A DNA stretch of 64,000 nucleotides, taken from positions 1 to 64,000 of the forward strand of contig NZ_BOLP01000003.1 of NCBI RefSeq assembly GCF_016861695.1. Reading direction: 5' to 3'. A program made the translations under genes and the position numbers. This DNA comes from Levilactobacillus andaensis. GTDB lineage: Bacteria; Bacillota; Bacilli; Lactobacillales; Lactobacillaceae. Positions 18,062 to 27,511 of this stretch are shown here, piece by piece. Under the pieces are notes generated by a model, which did not search any database, was not told the origin of the DNA, and saw only the letters and a list, made by a program, of their open reading frames with translations. Position 1 is the stretch's first letter; each line of letters opens with the position of its first letter.

Positions 18062-18099
18062 AAAAAAGGCAAGCCCACCTGCTCAGCGAACTTGCCTTT
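18062..18099 (-). terminator. Terminator of the TPR protein gene
   Basis: GGCAAG and CTTGCC arms flank a loop, with TTTTTT on the minus strand. Confidence 0.85.
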
Positions 18100-18110
18100 C
18101 CTTTATATTA

Positions 18111-19019
18111 CTATTTCAAATATTGTGCCGTGTACTTCGTCAGTGACATGTCCTTTTTGTTAGCCTGTTGGATGGCAACTCGAACGTCTTGGTCACTCAT
18201 GGCGTCGGCTTGGCCACCGGCGGCGTTGATTGTCTTACGTGCATTGTTGATCTGCGCGGCCGTAATCGTCTTACCGTTCAGTTCTTGTTGGCTCTGCGTA
18301 ACCGTGTACTCGTTACTTCCAGAGTAGGCGCTAGCCGCGGACTGTTCGGAAGACGTCAGTGATGCACTGGAACTACCGCTGGTTGCGTTGCTGCTGGAGT
18401 CATCGCTACTGCTACTACTCGTCGATGAATCACTGCTGCTGGCTTCCGTAACTGAACTAGCTTGGCCGGCGTTATTGGCCTTCCGTAATGCCAATGCTTG
18501 ATCATAAAGACCCTTGTAGTAGACTTCGCGGAACTTCGCGTTCGTAAAGAGTTCATCCAGCGTCGTGTTGGATTGCCCGTAGTTCAGCGCCTTGTTTTGC
18601 CCTTGCGCCTTCGTCAGGATCTTCTTGAACTGCTTGTAATTGGCCCGAATCAACTTGACCTTCTTGACTTGTTTCGTTGCCCGCGTGACTAAGACGCTGG
18701 ACCCGCCAGTCGTGTCCTTGACTGCTTGGTAGTGCTTTTGAGCAACCGTAAAGTGCCGCGCATCCAGTGCATTTTCACCGGAAACGTAGCGTTGCGTCTG
18801 CGTTAAGTACGTCTGCGCCGTTTTATCGTTCAATTGCCGTTTCAAAGCATTCTGAAAATAACTTTCGGCTTGTGTGTAATGTTTACTTTCAATGGCAGTA
18901 CGCCCGTTGGCCATTGCCGCTTGGTACTCTTTGGTTGTCGCGTGGTGATTTGAATACGCGTAACCACCAATCAGCAGTGCCACAACGATTGTTGCCACGA
19001 CCCATACCCATTTTTTCAA
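18111..19019 (-). CDS. Membrane-anchored TPR-like protein with serine linker
   Basis: A 302-residue protein. Residues 4-23 form one membrane helix (WVWVVATIVVALLIGGYAY) with a short cytoplasmic MKK start, so the body is extracellular. Residues about 30-110 form TPR-like helical pairs (GRTAIESKHYTQAESYFQNALKR, then ALDARHFTVAQKHYQAV). A Ser/Asp-rich linker spans about 190-230. A small C-terminal domain follows with ITAAQINNARKTINAAGG and DQDVRVAIQQA. There is no wall-anchor motif. It may act as a scaffold at the membrane outer face; function unknown. ATG 19019 is taken as the start, and the gene is followed by its own terminator. It is divergent from cfa. Confidence 0.8.
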   Translation of the reverse strand: MKKWVWVVATIVVALLIGGYAYSNHHATTKEYQAAMANGRTAIESKHYTQAESYFQNALKRQLNDKTAQTYLTQTQRYVSGENALDARHFTVAQKHYQAVKDTTGGSSVLVTRATKQVKKVKLIRANYKQFKKILTKAQGQNKALNYGQSNTTLDELFTNAKFREVYYKGLYDQALALRKANNAGQASSVTEASSSDSSTSSSSSDDSSSNATSGSSSASLTSSEQSAASAYSGSNEYTVTQSQQELNGKTITAAQINNARKTINAAGGQADAMSDQDVRVAIQQANKKDMSLTKYTAQYLK

Positions 19020-19141
19020 AGTGAAAGACCCCCACTGGTTAATTGTAGGTACATTATACCATGCCTCATCACGGAATCGGCGATTTTAGCCACAGGGAAT
19101 CGGCCAAAGGAAATGTTAAGCGTTTACATCAAAACCTCTTC

Positions 19142-19171
19142 TTACACTATCTCCCCTAGGAGGCGTATAAT
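19142..19171 (+). promoter_or_regulatory. Promoter of cfa
   Basis: The -35 TTACAC (19142-19147) and a consensus -10 TATAAT (19166-19171) are separated by 18 nt. The leader is about 60 nt. Confidence 0.65.
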
Positions 19172-19236
19172 GGCTGAGTATAATTCGTTTTCTTTGTGTC
19201 CAAAATTTAATAAGAAAACCGGAAAGGACTCCTGAC

Positions 19237-20433
19237 ATGCTTGAAAAAACATTTTACAAAACGTTTCTAAGCCATACCTTCAACATCCCCGTCCGAGTTA
19301 ACTACTGGGACGGCAGTAGCGATGTTTATGGGACTGGCACTCCCGAGATTACCATCACCATTCACGAGGCCATTCCGGTCAAGGAAATCTCCCGCAACGC
19401 GTCTATTGCGCTGGGAGAAGCCATTATGGATGGCAAAATCGAAATCGATGGCAGCATTGAAGACTTACTGACGGCCGCTTACGAAAACGCCGACAGTTTC
19501 TTCCACAACAAGAAGTTCATCAACTTCCTGCCAAAGCAAAAGCACACGGAAAAGGAAAGCAAGACCGATGTGCAAAACCATTACGATATTGGGAATAACT
19601 TCTACAATCTGTGGTTGGACGACACCATGACTTACTCCTGTGCCTACTTTGAAACGCCTGAAGATGACCTTTACACGGCACAAATGAACAAGGTTCACCA
19701 TATCATTAAGAAGCTTAACCCCCAACCTGGGAAGACCCTCTTAGATATTGGCTGTGGCTGGGGTACTTTGATGCTGACGGCGGCAAAGGAATACGACCTG
19801 CACGTGACAGGGATCACGTTAAGTCAGGAACAGTACGACTACGTCAACCAGAAGATCAAGGACGAAGGTCTCGAAGACGTCGCCGAAGTTCGCTTGGAAG
19901 ACTACCGTGAACTCGGTAACGAACAATGGGATTACATCACGTCCGTTGGGATGTTCGAACACGTTGGTCAAGAAAACTTAGGCCAATACTTCGAATGCGT
20001 TCAAAAGTACTTGATGAACGACGGGGTCGCTTTGATTCACGGAATCACCCGGCAACAGGGTGGTGCCAACAACGGCTGGCTCAACAAGTGGATCTTCCCC
20101 GGTGGCTACGTACCCGGCTTGATTGAAAACACCACGCACATCATCGAAAGCGGTCTGCAGATTGACGACATGGAACCTCTTCGTCGTCACTACCAAAAGA
20201 CCGTTGAAATTTGGGACAAGAATTTCAACGAACACCGCGATGAAGTGACCAAGATGTTCGATGACCGGTTCGTCCGCATGTGGGATCTTTATTTACAAGC
20301 TTGCGCAGCGTCCTTCAAATCTGGTAATATTGACGTGATTCAGTATTTGATTTCTAAGGGCCCTTCAGCCCGGATGTTGCCAATGACTCGTGACTACATG
20401 TACACGGACAGTCATGCTGAGGTAACCAACTAA
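19237..20433 (+). CDS. cfa: Cyclopropane-fatty-acyl-phospholipid synthase
   Basis: Transfers a methylene from S-adenosylmethionine to cis double bonds of membrane phospholipids, which makes acid-hardy membranes. The SAM motif DIGCGWG lies at residues 170-176, preceded by the family hallmark [16 protein letters not shown] and followed by [14 protein letters not shown] and the C-terminal [17 protein letters not shown]. At 398 residues it is full length. ATG 19237 follows GGAAAGGACT at about 9 nt. Single-gene transcription unit with its own promoter and a strong terminator. Confidence 0.97.
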   Translation: MLEKTFYKTFLSHTFNIPVRVNYWDGSSDVYGTGTPEITITIHEAIPVKEISRNASIALGEAIMDGKIEIDGSIEDLLTAAYENADSFFHNKKFINFLPKQKHTEKESKTDVQNHYDIGNNFYNLWLDDTMTYSCAYFETPEDDLYTAQMNKVHHIIKKLNPQPGKTLLDIGCGWGTLMLTAAKEYDLHVTGITLSQEQYDYVNQKIKDEGLEDVAEVRLEDYRELGNEQWDYITSVGMFEHVGQENLGQYFECVQKYLMNDGVALIHGITRQQGGANNGWLNKWIFPGGYVPGLIENTTHIIESGLQIDDMEPLRRHYQKTVEIWDKNFNEHRDEVTKMFDDRFVRMWDLYLQACAASFKSGNIDVIQYLISKGPSARMLPMTRDYMYTDSHAEVTN

Positions 20434-20473
20434 TTCAAATGAAGTCGAGCGACCGCGGATTGCTCGACGAGAA

Positions 20474-20518
20474 AAGCACCAACTGACGGATTGATCACCG
20501 TTGGTTGGTGCTTTTTTT
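20474..20518 (+). terminator. cfa terminator
   Basis: AAGCACCAAC pairs with GTTGGTGCTT and is followed by seven T. Confidence 0.92.
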
Positions 20519-20543
20519 GCGTTGGATAAACATTGGTTAGAGA

Positions 20544-20722
20544 TGGCCGCGCTCCGGCTGCCAGGGATTACGCCTGCTGTGGGGACGCTTCAGCCAAAAG
20601 GCGGGCTTCTCGCTCGCTTTGAAGCCACGAAGAAACGTGTCTTCAAAGTCGCCCATATTGGTAGCTGTGAGCTACCAATATTTCCACGGCTGGCTCCATC
20701 CCTGTCCTCCTCCGGCTCAGAC
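20544..20722 (+). repeat. Family I structured intergenic repeat, copy 2
   Basis: Same ends as copy 1. The internal stem is CTTTGAAG / CTTCAAAG, where copy 1 has CTTTTAAG / CTTAAAAG, so both arms changed together. The hairpin ATATTGGTAGCT / AGCTACCAATAT is intact. Confidence 0.85.
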
Positions 20723-20905
20723 TGAACCCTTCCATATTGTAACGTTGACCCCCAAAACGACCAAAGTCCCCGAAATACCTGCGTCATAACTAGCTATAAA
20801 AATATAAATTTTTCGTTCCCCTTCTATTGATAAATCAGCCATGGTATATTGGTGATTGCTGGATATAGTCAGCACTAATTACAGTGTAAGGGGAGAACTA
20901 ATATT

Positions 20906-21826
20906 ATGGGGATTAAGAAAGTAGCCATGTTGGCAGTGTTTCTGACGGCCGTTGTTTCAGGCGGGGAAGTTTCTGCTATGGCAAAGACTAAGCAGATTAG
21001 TAAATTTACGCACGTGAAGGTTTCTAAGCGCACCGTCTCGGGGAAGACGACTAAGTACGCTCACGTGAAGCTAACTCACCTGAAGCATGGTGAAAAGGTC
21101 GGCACTAAAGCTGACAAACATGGAAAATTTGTGATTAAGGTTAAGCAGAATAATCTGACGAAACTGAAGTTCAAGCTTAAAGCAACGAAGCATGGGTTTA
21201 AGGGACAGACCTATACGCATACTGTTAAGGTGACAAAGCCAGTTACTAATAACGCGGCAGTTACTGAGCAGAACACCGTTAAACCAGAAAACGTAGTTAA
21301 ACCTAGTACCCCTGTTTCCAACTTCACAACTTCTGGAAACAATCAGCTTGTCATTAACAGACCTAGTAGACCTGTCAGACCCAGTCGTCCAAGACCTACA
21401 GCACCTACAACGCCCTCAAAATCTAAAGAACAACTCATTAGAGAAAAGAAGGCCCAATTGGAGATCGCAAAAAATGCCTACGCAAAAATAGTTGTTGAAA
21501 CTGAACCTGCATTCGCCGAGTTATCTCTCGAGGACTATGATGAAGAATTTCTTGTTGGCTACCAGCTTGACATCGAACGGGCACGACTAGAAGTACAGCG
21601 AAAATTAGCTACTGGAAATAAAGATGAAATAGCTACCGCCCAAAAGAACCTAGAACTGGCCAAAGAAAAATATGAAAAATACTTACCTCTCTATCTAGCA
21701 GTAGATAAAAAGTTTTATGCCCTACGAGAAAAGATTCGCCCTTTTGCCAATGAAGTTAATAAATTGGCAAGGGAACTACACATACTCCAACCCGACGCAC
21801 CCTACGAAGGAATCAACCACTATTAA
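20906..21826 (+). CDS. Secreted basic protein with Ig-like domain and coiled-coil
   Basis: A 306-residue exported protein. The signal peptide runs to about residue 26 (VVSGGEVSAMA). Residues about 30-115 are Lys-rich with the rhythm of a bacterial Ig-like (Big_6-type) domain (GEKVGTKADKHGKFVIKVK). About 140-175 is a Pro/Arg linker (RPSRPVRPSRPRP). About 175-300 is a charged helical region likely to form a coiled coil (EQLIREKKAQLEIAKNAYAK). No wall anchor is visible; the high positive charge could hold it on teichoic acids. The Ig-like part resembles that of the protein at 35944-36681. ATG 20906 follows AGGGGAG. Function unknown. Confidence 0.75.
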   Translation: MGIKKVAMLAVFLTAVVSGGEVSAMAKTKQISKFTHVKVSKRTVSGKTTKYAHVKLTHLKHGEKVGTKADKHGKFVIKVKQNNLTKLKFKLKATKHGFKGQTYTHTVKVTKPVTNNAAVTEQNTVKPENVVKPSTPVSNFTTSGNNQLVINRPSRPVRPSRPRPTAPTTPSKSKEQLIREKKAQLEIAKNAYAKIVVETEPAFAELSLEDYDEEFLVGYQLDIERARLEVQRKLATGNKDEIATAQKNLELAKEKYEKYLPLYLAVDKKFYALREKIRPFANEVNKLARELHILQPDAPYEGINHY

Positions 21827-21832
21827 CTCAAA

Positions 21833-21871
21833 AAAGGAGAGCACAGCCACCAACCGGCCATGCTCTCCTTT
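21833..21871. terminator. Bidirectional terminator
   Basis: AAAGGAGAGCA pairs perfectly with TGCTCTCCTTT. It serves the convergent genes on both sides. Confidence 0.92.
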
Positions 21872-21877
21872 ACTATT

Positions 21878-22084
21878 TTAGTCCAAATCCAATTCCTTCA
21901 AAGTATCCCGCCACGACAGATTCGTCATTGGCCGCTTTGCTACGCGTTCAGTTGGCCGGCTCTCCAGGCTAGCTGCGACGACCTGCTTGATGTAATCCTC
22001 ATCATTGATGCGGTGCAGGCGCGTATAGTTTTCTAACCGTCGTTCTGTGTTCCTATCTAAACGAATCGAAATTGTTTCTGCCAT
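21878..22084 (-). CDS. Ribbon-helix-helix protein, orphan antitoxin-like
   Basis: A 68-residue protein with the RHH/MetJ-Arc pattern: the beta strand AETISIRLD, helix RNTERRLENYTRLHR and helix NDEDYIKQVVAASLES. Such proteins bind operator DNA as dimers and are often antitoxins of RelE-type toxins. ATG 22084 follows AAAGAGGC at 10 nt; upstream in-frame starts lack a site. No toxin-sized gene lies beside it: the left neighbour is convergent and the right one is azlD, with its own terminator. It may therefore be a lone regulator or the remnant of a toxin-antitoxin pair. Confidence 0.75.
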   Translation of the reverse strand: MAETISIRLDRNTERRLENYTRLHRINDEDYIKQVVAASLESRPTERVAKRPMTNLSWRDTLKELDLD

Positions 22085-22170
22085 GATGCATGGTGCCTCT
22101 TTTCTGCGGCCAACCATAGGCTCTTTCATGGGGCAGGTCAATTAAAACGACCGTAAATGGTTATTAACTA

Positions 22171-22199
22171 AAAAAAGACCAAGCATCCGCCTAGTCTTT
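22171..22199 (-). terminator. azlCD terminator
   Basis: AAAGACTAG pairs imperfectly with CTTGGTCTTT and a T-run follows on the minus strand. Confidence 0.8.
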
Positions 22200-22219
22200 C
22201 AACTCATTATTAAATTCAA

Positions 22220-22567
22220 TCACGCAATAAACATCGACAACAGGAACACCGCAATCAGTCCGGTAATCACCGAAATCGCCATTGACCGCGTTCTGTAGGC
22301 GATGATGACCACCACGACGGCCGCCAACATCTCTGAGAAATGGTTTAAGATCAGCGCATAGCTCGCACTGTCGATGAAGATATCCTTAACGACTAGCGCC
22401 GTAAACAGCGACACCGGCACAAACTTCATCCATTCGTTGAACCATTCGGGAATTGCCCGTTTGGTGAACAACATTAAGGGTATAAACCGCGGCACAAAGG
22501 CAACGCAAAAGCCCAAAATAATCAACCAAAAGTGTTGCGTACTGTTCCACGTATTAACTGCACTCAT
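22220..22567 (-). CDS. azlD: AzlD family branched-chain amino acid transport subunit
   Basis: The small membrane partner of AzlC; together they export branched-chain or related amino acids. It has 115 residues, about the family length, with three to four hydrophobic helices and the AzlD-like segments LGFCVAFVPRFIPLMLF and PEWFNEWMKFVPVSLFTALVV. ATG 22567 follows GGGAG at 7 nt. It lies 17 nt downstream of azlC in the same direction and shares its terminator, so the two form an operon. Confidence 0.9.
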   Translation of the reverse strand: MSAVNTWNSTQHFWLIILGFCVAFVPRFIPLMLFTKRAIPEWFNEWMKFVPVSLFTALVVKDIFIDSASYALILNHFSEMLAAVVVVIIAYRTRSMAISVITGLIAVFLLSMFIA

Positions 22568-22584
22568 ATAGCGTCTCCCGTATC

Positions 22585-23385
22585 CTATTCGTCCGTATTT
22601 TCAACTACCGACTTCTTAGCGCCCGGCCCCCGTAGTTTCCACAGCCAATGACTGTCGGGTAAATGCTTCCGCAGCGTTGTTTCTAAATAGAAGCCAATCA
22701 GCGAGGCAATGATCGTCGAAATCACCAATCCCAACGTACTCTTGGTCAGCATCATACATACCGCCGCCAGCACACCAGAGATCAAACAAATCACGACCGT
22801 CAAACGGTTCTTGATCTGCATCACGATCATGTACAAGAAGAGCGCCGTCAGGGCAAAGTTTACAATCCCCAGGTCAATCTTCAACGTACTCCCAATCAAG
22901 CTCCCAACAACGTTGCTGACAGCCCAGAACAGTAAGGAATAGTGTTCCACCATCAAGGCTTCCTTACCCGTCCACTTTTTATCGGTGGCGAATTTTAAGT
23001 AGTTAATGGCGTAGTTTTCATCGTTTAAAGATACCGCGAACATAAACAAAAAGTGGTTGGATTCCCCCTTTAAGTAAGGCGATAAACTCGAACTCAGTAA
23101 AGCATACCGTAATTCCAAGAAGAATAGCATCAAAACAATTGAAAGTAATGGGGAATTAATGGTCAACATCGTGGCAATTAAAAATTGTGCCCCACCGGAA
23201 AAGATCAAGATTGAAACTAATCCAGTCAGTAAGGTATTGAACCCTGCCGCGTGTAGCAAAATCCCACAAGCCAGCCCGATTGGGATGTAACTCAAATTAA
23301 GGGGCATGGCTACCCGCAGTGTAGACCGCCATAAGGGTTCATTCGGGTCTGCCACCTGCTTGGGGTTTGGCCGTCGTTTATTCAA
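22585..23385 (-). CDS. azlC: AzlC family branched-chain amino acid permease
   Basis: The large subunit of an AzlCD-type exporter in the cytoplasmic membrane. It has 266 residues with about seven helices and the conserved segments LSYIPIGLACGILLHAAGF, GGAQFLIATML and ELRYALLSSSLSPYL. The start is TTG 23385, 9 nt after GGAGG. A long hydrophilic C-terminus follows the last helix. Cotranscribed with azlD; no adjacent Lrp-type regulator is visible. Confidence 0.9.
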   Translation of the reverse strand: MNKRRPNPKQVADPNEPLWRSTLRVAMPLNLSYIPIGLACGILLHAAGFNTLLTGLVSILIFSGGAQFLIATMLTINSPLLSIVLMLFFLELRYALLSSSLSPYLKGESNHFLFMFAVSLNDENYAINYLKFATDKKWTGKEALMVEHYSLLFWAVSNVVGSLIGSTLKIDLGIVNFALTALFLYMIVMQIKNRLTVVICLISGVLAAVCMMLTKSTLGLVISTIIASLIGFYLETTLRKHLPDSHWLWKLRGPGAKKSVVENTDE

Positions 23386-23594
23386 GAATGTTTGCCTCCG
23401 TCGAATACTCTGAGATATGAATCAGGTTAACGGGTTTACCCATTAGCCATAAAACCACACGATGATATTTTAACATGTTTCAAGTCATTTTCATATAACA
23501 AGTCTAATATTTATCAAGCTGTATCCCGGATTTCGCCGCGTTTGTTTCCCGCTTTGTGAAAAATTGCGATTGATTTTCATCGTGCCCGTTTCGC

Positions 23595-24089
23595 CTAGAA
23601 ATGCTTCCCATACACCTCTAAATCTGCCGTGAAACCAGCCATATCGGCTATCGCTGGCAAATGACCCCAGTGAGCGTACCCAGCCTTCTCAAACAGGCCG
23701 CGGCTCGCCCGATTATGGCCAAATATTCTGGAAATAATGGTCGTCAGCCCCAATTTCGGTGCCTGTTCATCCGCCCAAGCCACTGCCTGGCTGCCGATGT
23801 GCTGGCCCTGTGCCTCATGTGCCAAATAAAGGGCTATTTCGGCCGTGTAACGGTAACCTGCCCGATTACTGTAAGGTTCTAGGCCCACATAACCAACGAC
23901 CTTACCGGCGCTCTCAATCGCCCATAACGGAAAATGGTCGTCACTAAATTCCGCGAACCACTCCTGACGCTGCGGCACCGTCTCCGGTTTCAAATCAGCC
24001 GTACTTCCCTTCGTGGCGATTGCCTCGTTATAAATTGCCACCAGCCGCGGATAATCAGCAGTCGTGGCCAAACGAAATGTCACTGCCAT
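23595..24089 (-). CDS. GNAT N-acetyltransferase (phosphinothricin acetyltransferase-like)
   Basis: A 164-residue GNAT enzyme. It begins with FRLATTADYPRLVAIYNEAI and has the acetyl-CoA loop of the family (AHEAQGQHIGSQAVAWAD) and the C-terminal FGHNRASRGLFEKAGY typical of the PAT/MddA subgroup, which acetylate small amino-acid-like toxins or methionine derivatives. The true substrate is unknown. ATG 24089 follows AGAGGG. It stands alone; a promoter should lie within 24090-24180 but no good boxes are seen. Confidence 0.85.
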   Translation of the reverse strand: MAVTFRLATTADYPRLVAIYNEAIATKGSTADLKPETVPQRQEWFAEFSDDHFPLWAIESAGKVVGYVGLEPYSNRAGYRYTAEIALYLAHEAQGQHIGSQAVAWADEQAPKLGLTTIISRIFGHNRASRGLFEKAGYAHWGHLPAIADMAGFTADLEVYGKHF

Positions 24090-24186
24090 AACGGTCCCTC
24101 TTTTCTCTTACTGCGTTCCATTATACGCAAAATTTTCCCCCTCGCCACGACCAAATTTTGTCGCTCCGAACGTAAATTGTGGAAAC

Positions 24187-24297
24187 GTGAGCCAAAAGGC
24201 AGTCAACTCCGCTTAACCCCGATAGACAAACAATCCAAAACCGGGATTCTTCGTCTATCGACGTTAATGCTCATTGACTAACCGCCTTTTGTCCCAC
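24187..24297. repeat. Single-copy long imperfect inverted repeat
   Basis: The outer arms are GTGAGCCAAAAGGC and GCCTTTTGTCCCAC; the inner arms are ATAGAC and GTCTAT, with CCC/GGG pairs between. It resembles the other hairpin elements of this window in size, but I found no second copy. Confidence 0.7.
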
Positions 24298-24303
24298 TCT
24301 TGC

Positions 24304-24338
24304 AAAAAAAAGAAGCCCGGATTTTCATCCAGACTTCT
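24304..24338 (-). terminator. Terminator of the YhgE/Pip gene
   Basis: AGAAGTCTGG pairs with CCGGGCTTCT and eight T follow on the minus strand. Confidence 0.88.
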
Positions 24339-24349
24339 CGGTAATCATT

Positions 24350-27300
24350 TTATGAATGAGAGTGTGACGTTGGGTCTTCAACCTCTTGGAGCTTCTGGTT
24401 GTCGTCCAACTGTGACTTGCCCATCAAGTGCTTCTTTTGCAACCAAACCATCGTTGGCCACAACAGCGCTAATGACAGAATCGTGAAGAGTGTCAGTACC
24501 CAAATGGCCTGACCAACTTCACCCGCCATCCCTGACGTAATGGCTTCACGGAATCCGAGGATCGAGTAAGTCATTGGCAAGAATGGGTGCACCACGTTGT
24601 AGAAGTGGTTGGTAACTTCCATTGGGAACGTCCCACCGGAACCACCAAGTTGCAGCATCAAGAGAACCATGGCGATGAAACGACCAGGGTTGTCCAGCAG
24701 CATCGACAGGAACATGACGATAAACATCGACGCCTCCGCGAAGAACACGGAAACCAGGATCATTTGACCTGGGTTGTCGACCGTCAAACCACCTAACATC
24801 ATCAGTACGGGTTCAACAAGCCCCATTGCCAGTGCTTCGAAGGCACCGATAGAAACTTTACTGAAGAACCAGCCCGTAGCAGTCCCGTCTTCACGTGAGA
24901 CCTTCCGAATTGGGAAGGCAAAGTTGAAGACCAAGGCCCCAACATAGAGGGCAACGGACAATACGTATGGTGCTAAGGCGTGACCATAGTTTGGCACGTA
25001 ACTGTAGTTTTCATGCTTCAGCTTCGTTGGTGCGGCAAACATGTCAGCCGTCTTGTTCGTCAAAGGTTGTGCTGCGAGTTGATCAGCACCGCTCTTCAAG
25101 GACTTCGCTAAGGTACCGCTCCCGTCCTTAAGCTTGTCAGCACCGTCGACCAATTTACTACTGTTGGCGTTAAGCTTAGCGGACCCAGCAGCCAGTTGGT
25201 TAACCCCACTGGTCAAGGTTGGTACGCTGTCGTTCAACGTGGTCAAACCAGAGCTCAATTGACTTGCACCTTGGTTTAACTTGTTCGAGTTGCTCGTCAA
25301 CTTATTGCCGGCAGCAGTCAGCTTAGGCGTGTTGGCGTTAAGCTTCGAACCAGCAGCGGAAAGTTGACCGGCACTAGAAGTTAATTTAGATCCAGCAGCG
25401 TTCAGCTTACCCGTGTTGGCATTCAGCTTGTTCACACCGGCAGCAGCCGTTTGTAAACCACTGTTCAGCGTGGTAGCACCGCTAGACACCTGCTTGGAAC
25501 CGCTCTTCAATGCGCCACCGTTCTTAGCCAATTCAGCCGTCCCGTTCAAGATTTGGGTAACACCATTGGTTAAGGTTGGGACTTGGCTGTTCAGCGTGTT
25601 CAAACCGTTCTTCAAGGTCGTTGACCCGGCGAAGGCTTGGTCGACACCGGACGTGTACGCCTTAACACCGTTAGCTAACGTATTGACGCCAGACGTTAAG
25701 GTCGTTGAGCCACCGTTGACTTGGGAATTAAGTGATTGAACGCCTTGAGCAAATGCAGATAATTGTGCAAGTGTTCCTGAAACATTAGCCTGGCCAAGTT
25801 CAGCCATGACTTGAGTTAGTCCATCAGATACTTGGGCAGTAGCTTTAGCAAGACCAGTTGTAACAGCAATCAACTGCGCATCTTTAGTAGTTGGCGTAGC
25901 CGCTTGAGCCGCTGCCGTTGTGGTTGTACTTGTACCCTTGGTTGAAATTGAATCCGCAGAACTCTTAGCGGTCGCCGTTTCACCAACTAATTTATCTGTT
26001 AACGCAGAAACCTCTGAACTATTATCTTCCTTACCTTGCGCAGCCTTCAAAGCAGCAGCGGTACTTGAAGCTTCTGCAGCGGCAGTTTGTGCAGCATTAA
26101 CGGAATCACTATTGGCACCAGGAGTCGTTGTCGTGCTTGACTGAGCTGGAGCAGCTTGTTTAGTTTGATTTGCTGCTAAATCCTTAGCCTGTTCAGCCAA
26201 AGCCGCAGCCTGCTTAGCACCACTACTGATTTCAGTTAATCCTTGAGTCAAAGTAGTCAGTTGACCTGCTGCACCAGGATTAGCGGCCGTGCCGTCACCC
26301 TGTAGTTGACTCATCATAGTATCAGCTGCTGTGCCTAATTGACTAACGCCATCTGACAACGTTTGTGCTTGCGTAGCCAAGGTATCTGCGCCTGATGCCA
26401 ATTCACTTGAATTGCCACTCAATGTAGACAACCCAGAATTTAATGAAGAACTCCCGTCGTACAACTGTGAAACGCCACTAGCCAGTGAGGTTGCCCCACT
26501 ACCTAATTGCTTAACACCCGTGTTCAACGTGTAAACCCCGTCGACGTACTTGTAGACCCCGGAGTTCAGTGAGTTCGCACCATTGGCGAGCTTCTTGGTC
26601 CCAGCCGTCAGTTGTGGCATCCCAGCACTTAACTGGCTAACACCACTCGTGAATTGGTTGACACCACTGACATATTGGCCAGTTCCGCTGGTGTACTGGT
26701 TAACCCCAGCGCTATATTGACCAACACCGGACGTGTACTGGTTGACCCCAGTTGCGTACTGGCCGACCCCTGCCGTGTAGGTGCTTAACCCACTCTGCAG
26801 TGTCTTAGAGCCAGACGACAACTTTTGAATACCAGTTGCCAAAGGCGTCACGGAGGTCTTCATTTGTTGCAGACCGTTGTTCAACGTCTTGACCCCAGTC
26901 GTGTAGGTGTTCAGGCCGTCAGTCAATGTGACCGTCCCGTCCTTCAACTGGCTCGAGCCCTTGGCCGCCTTGTTCATCCCTTTACCGACCGCGTAGATCT
27001 GCTTAAAGGTTGCTTGGGCGTAGGCCTTCGTCACCTTAGCACGGATCTCACTGTTCAACTTGTCAGAACCAACATCACTCATCACCTTCGCGATGTAGTT
27101 TGCAGACGCGTTGGTTTTATAAGTGAAGGTCATTTTCTTGGGGTGCTTGTCCAAGGCCGTTGCTGCGTGGGCCGAGAAGTTCTTCGGAATCGTGATGACC
27201 GTGTAGTACTTGTGGTCCTTCAATCCCTGCGCTGCCGTCTTGGCAGAAACGAACCGCCATCCCAATTGTTTGTTTTTCTTCAAATTGGTGATGGTCTGGT

Positions 27301-27511
27301 CCCCAACATTTAACGTTTGCCCTTGGTAGGTCACAGGTTTATCCTGATTGACCACCGCAACGGGTAACTTTCCAGTCTCGCCATATGGATCCCAGACTGA
27401 CTTCAGAAAGAAGATACTGTAGAGAAATGGAATAAACATAATGGCCAAGACGGAGATTAAAATCAACCGGTTGTGCCGAATGTATTTCCATTCACCTTTT
27501 ACCATGTTCAC
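24350..27511 (-). CDS. YhgE/Pip family membrane protein with long helical repeat region
   Basis: A 1053-residue protein of the YhgE/Pip family, whose members include the lactococcal phage infection protein. One N-terminal helix (RLILISVLAIMFIPFLYSIF) is followed by the family extracellular domain (to about 180). A very long external region (about 185-840) contains many heptad-like Ser/Gly/Asn repeats such as YTSGVGQYSAGVNQ, SGADTLATQAQTL and LTNGVTQILNGTA. The C-terminal membrane domain has five to six helices. A Ser/Thr/Ala-rich insert lies at about 430-545. The start is GTG 27511, 9 nt after GGGAG. Its length is at the upper end of the family (usually 700-950). Candidate roles are surface protein export, wall remodelling or phage entry; none is proven here. 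Confidence 0.88.
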   Translation of the reverse strand: MNMVKGEWKYIRHNRLILISVLAIMFIPFLYSIFFLKSVWDPYGETGKLPVAVVNQDKPVTYQGQTLNVGDQTITNLKKNKQLGWRFVSAKTAAQGLKDHKYYTVITIPKNFSAHAATALDKHPKKMTFTYKTNASANYIAKVMSDVGSDKLNSEIRAKVTKAYAQATFKQIYAVGKGMNKAAKGSSQLKDGTVTLTDGLNTYTTGVKTLNNGLQQMKTSVTPLATGIQKLSSGSKTLQSGLSTYTAGVGQYATGVNQYTSGVGQYSAGVNQYTSGTGQYVSGVNQFTSGVSQLSAGMPQLTAGTKKLANGANSLNSGVYKYVDGVYTLNTGVKQLGSGATSLASGVSQLYDGSSSLNSGLSTLSGNSSELASGADTLATQAQTLSDGVSQLGTAADTMMSQLQGDGTAANPGAAGQLTTLTQGLTEISSGAKQAAALAEQAKDLAANQTKQAAPAQSSTTTTPGANSDSVNAAQTAAAEASSTAAALKAAQGKEDNSSEVSALTDKLVGETATAKSSADSISTKGTSTTTTAAAQAATPTTKDAQLIAVTTGLAKATAQVSDGLTQVMAELGQANVSGTLAQLSAFAQGVQSLNSQVNGGSTTLTSGVNTLANGVKAYTSGVDQAFAGSTTLKNGLNTLNSQVPTLTNGVTQILNGTAELAKNGGALKSGSKQVSSGATTLNSGLQTAAAGVNKLNANTGKLNAAGSKLTSSAGQLSAAGSKLNANTPKLTAAGNKLTSNSNKLNQGASQLSSGLTTLNDSVPTLTSGVNQLAAGSAKLNANSSKLVDGADKLKDGSGTLAKSLKSGADQLAAQPLTNKTADMFAAPTKLKHENYSYVPNYGHALAPYVLSVALYVGALVFNFAFPIRKVSREDGTATGWFFSKVSIGAFEALAMGLVEPVLMMLGGLTVDNPGQMILVSVFFAEASMFIVMFLSMLLDNPGRFIAMVLLMLQLGGSGGTFPMEVTNHFYNVVHPFLPMTYSILGFREAITSGMAGEVGQAIWVLTLFTILSLALLWPTMVWLQKKHLMGKSQLDDNQKLQEVEDPTSHSHS

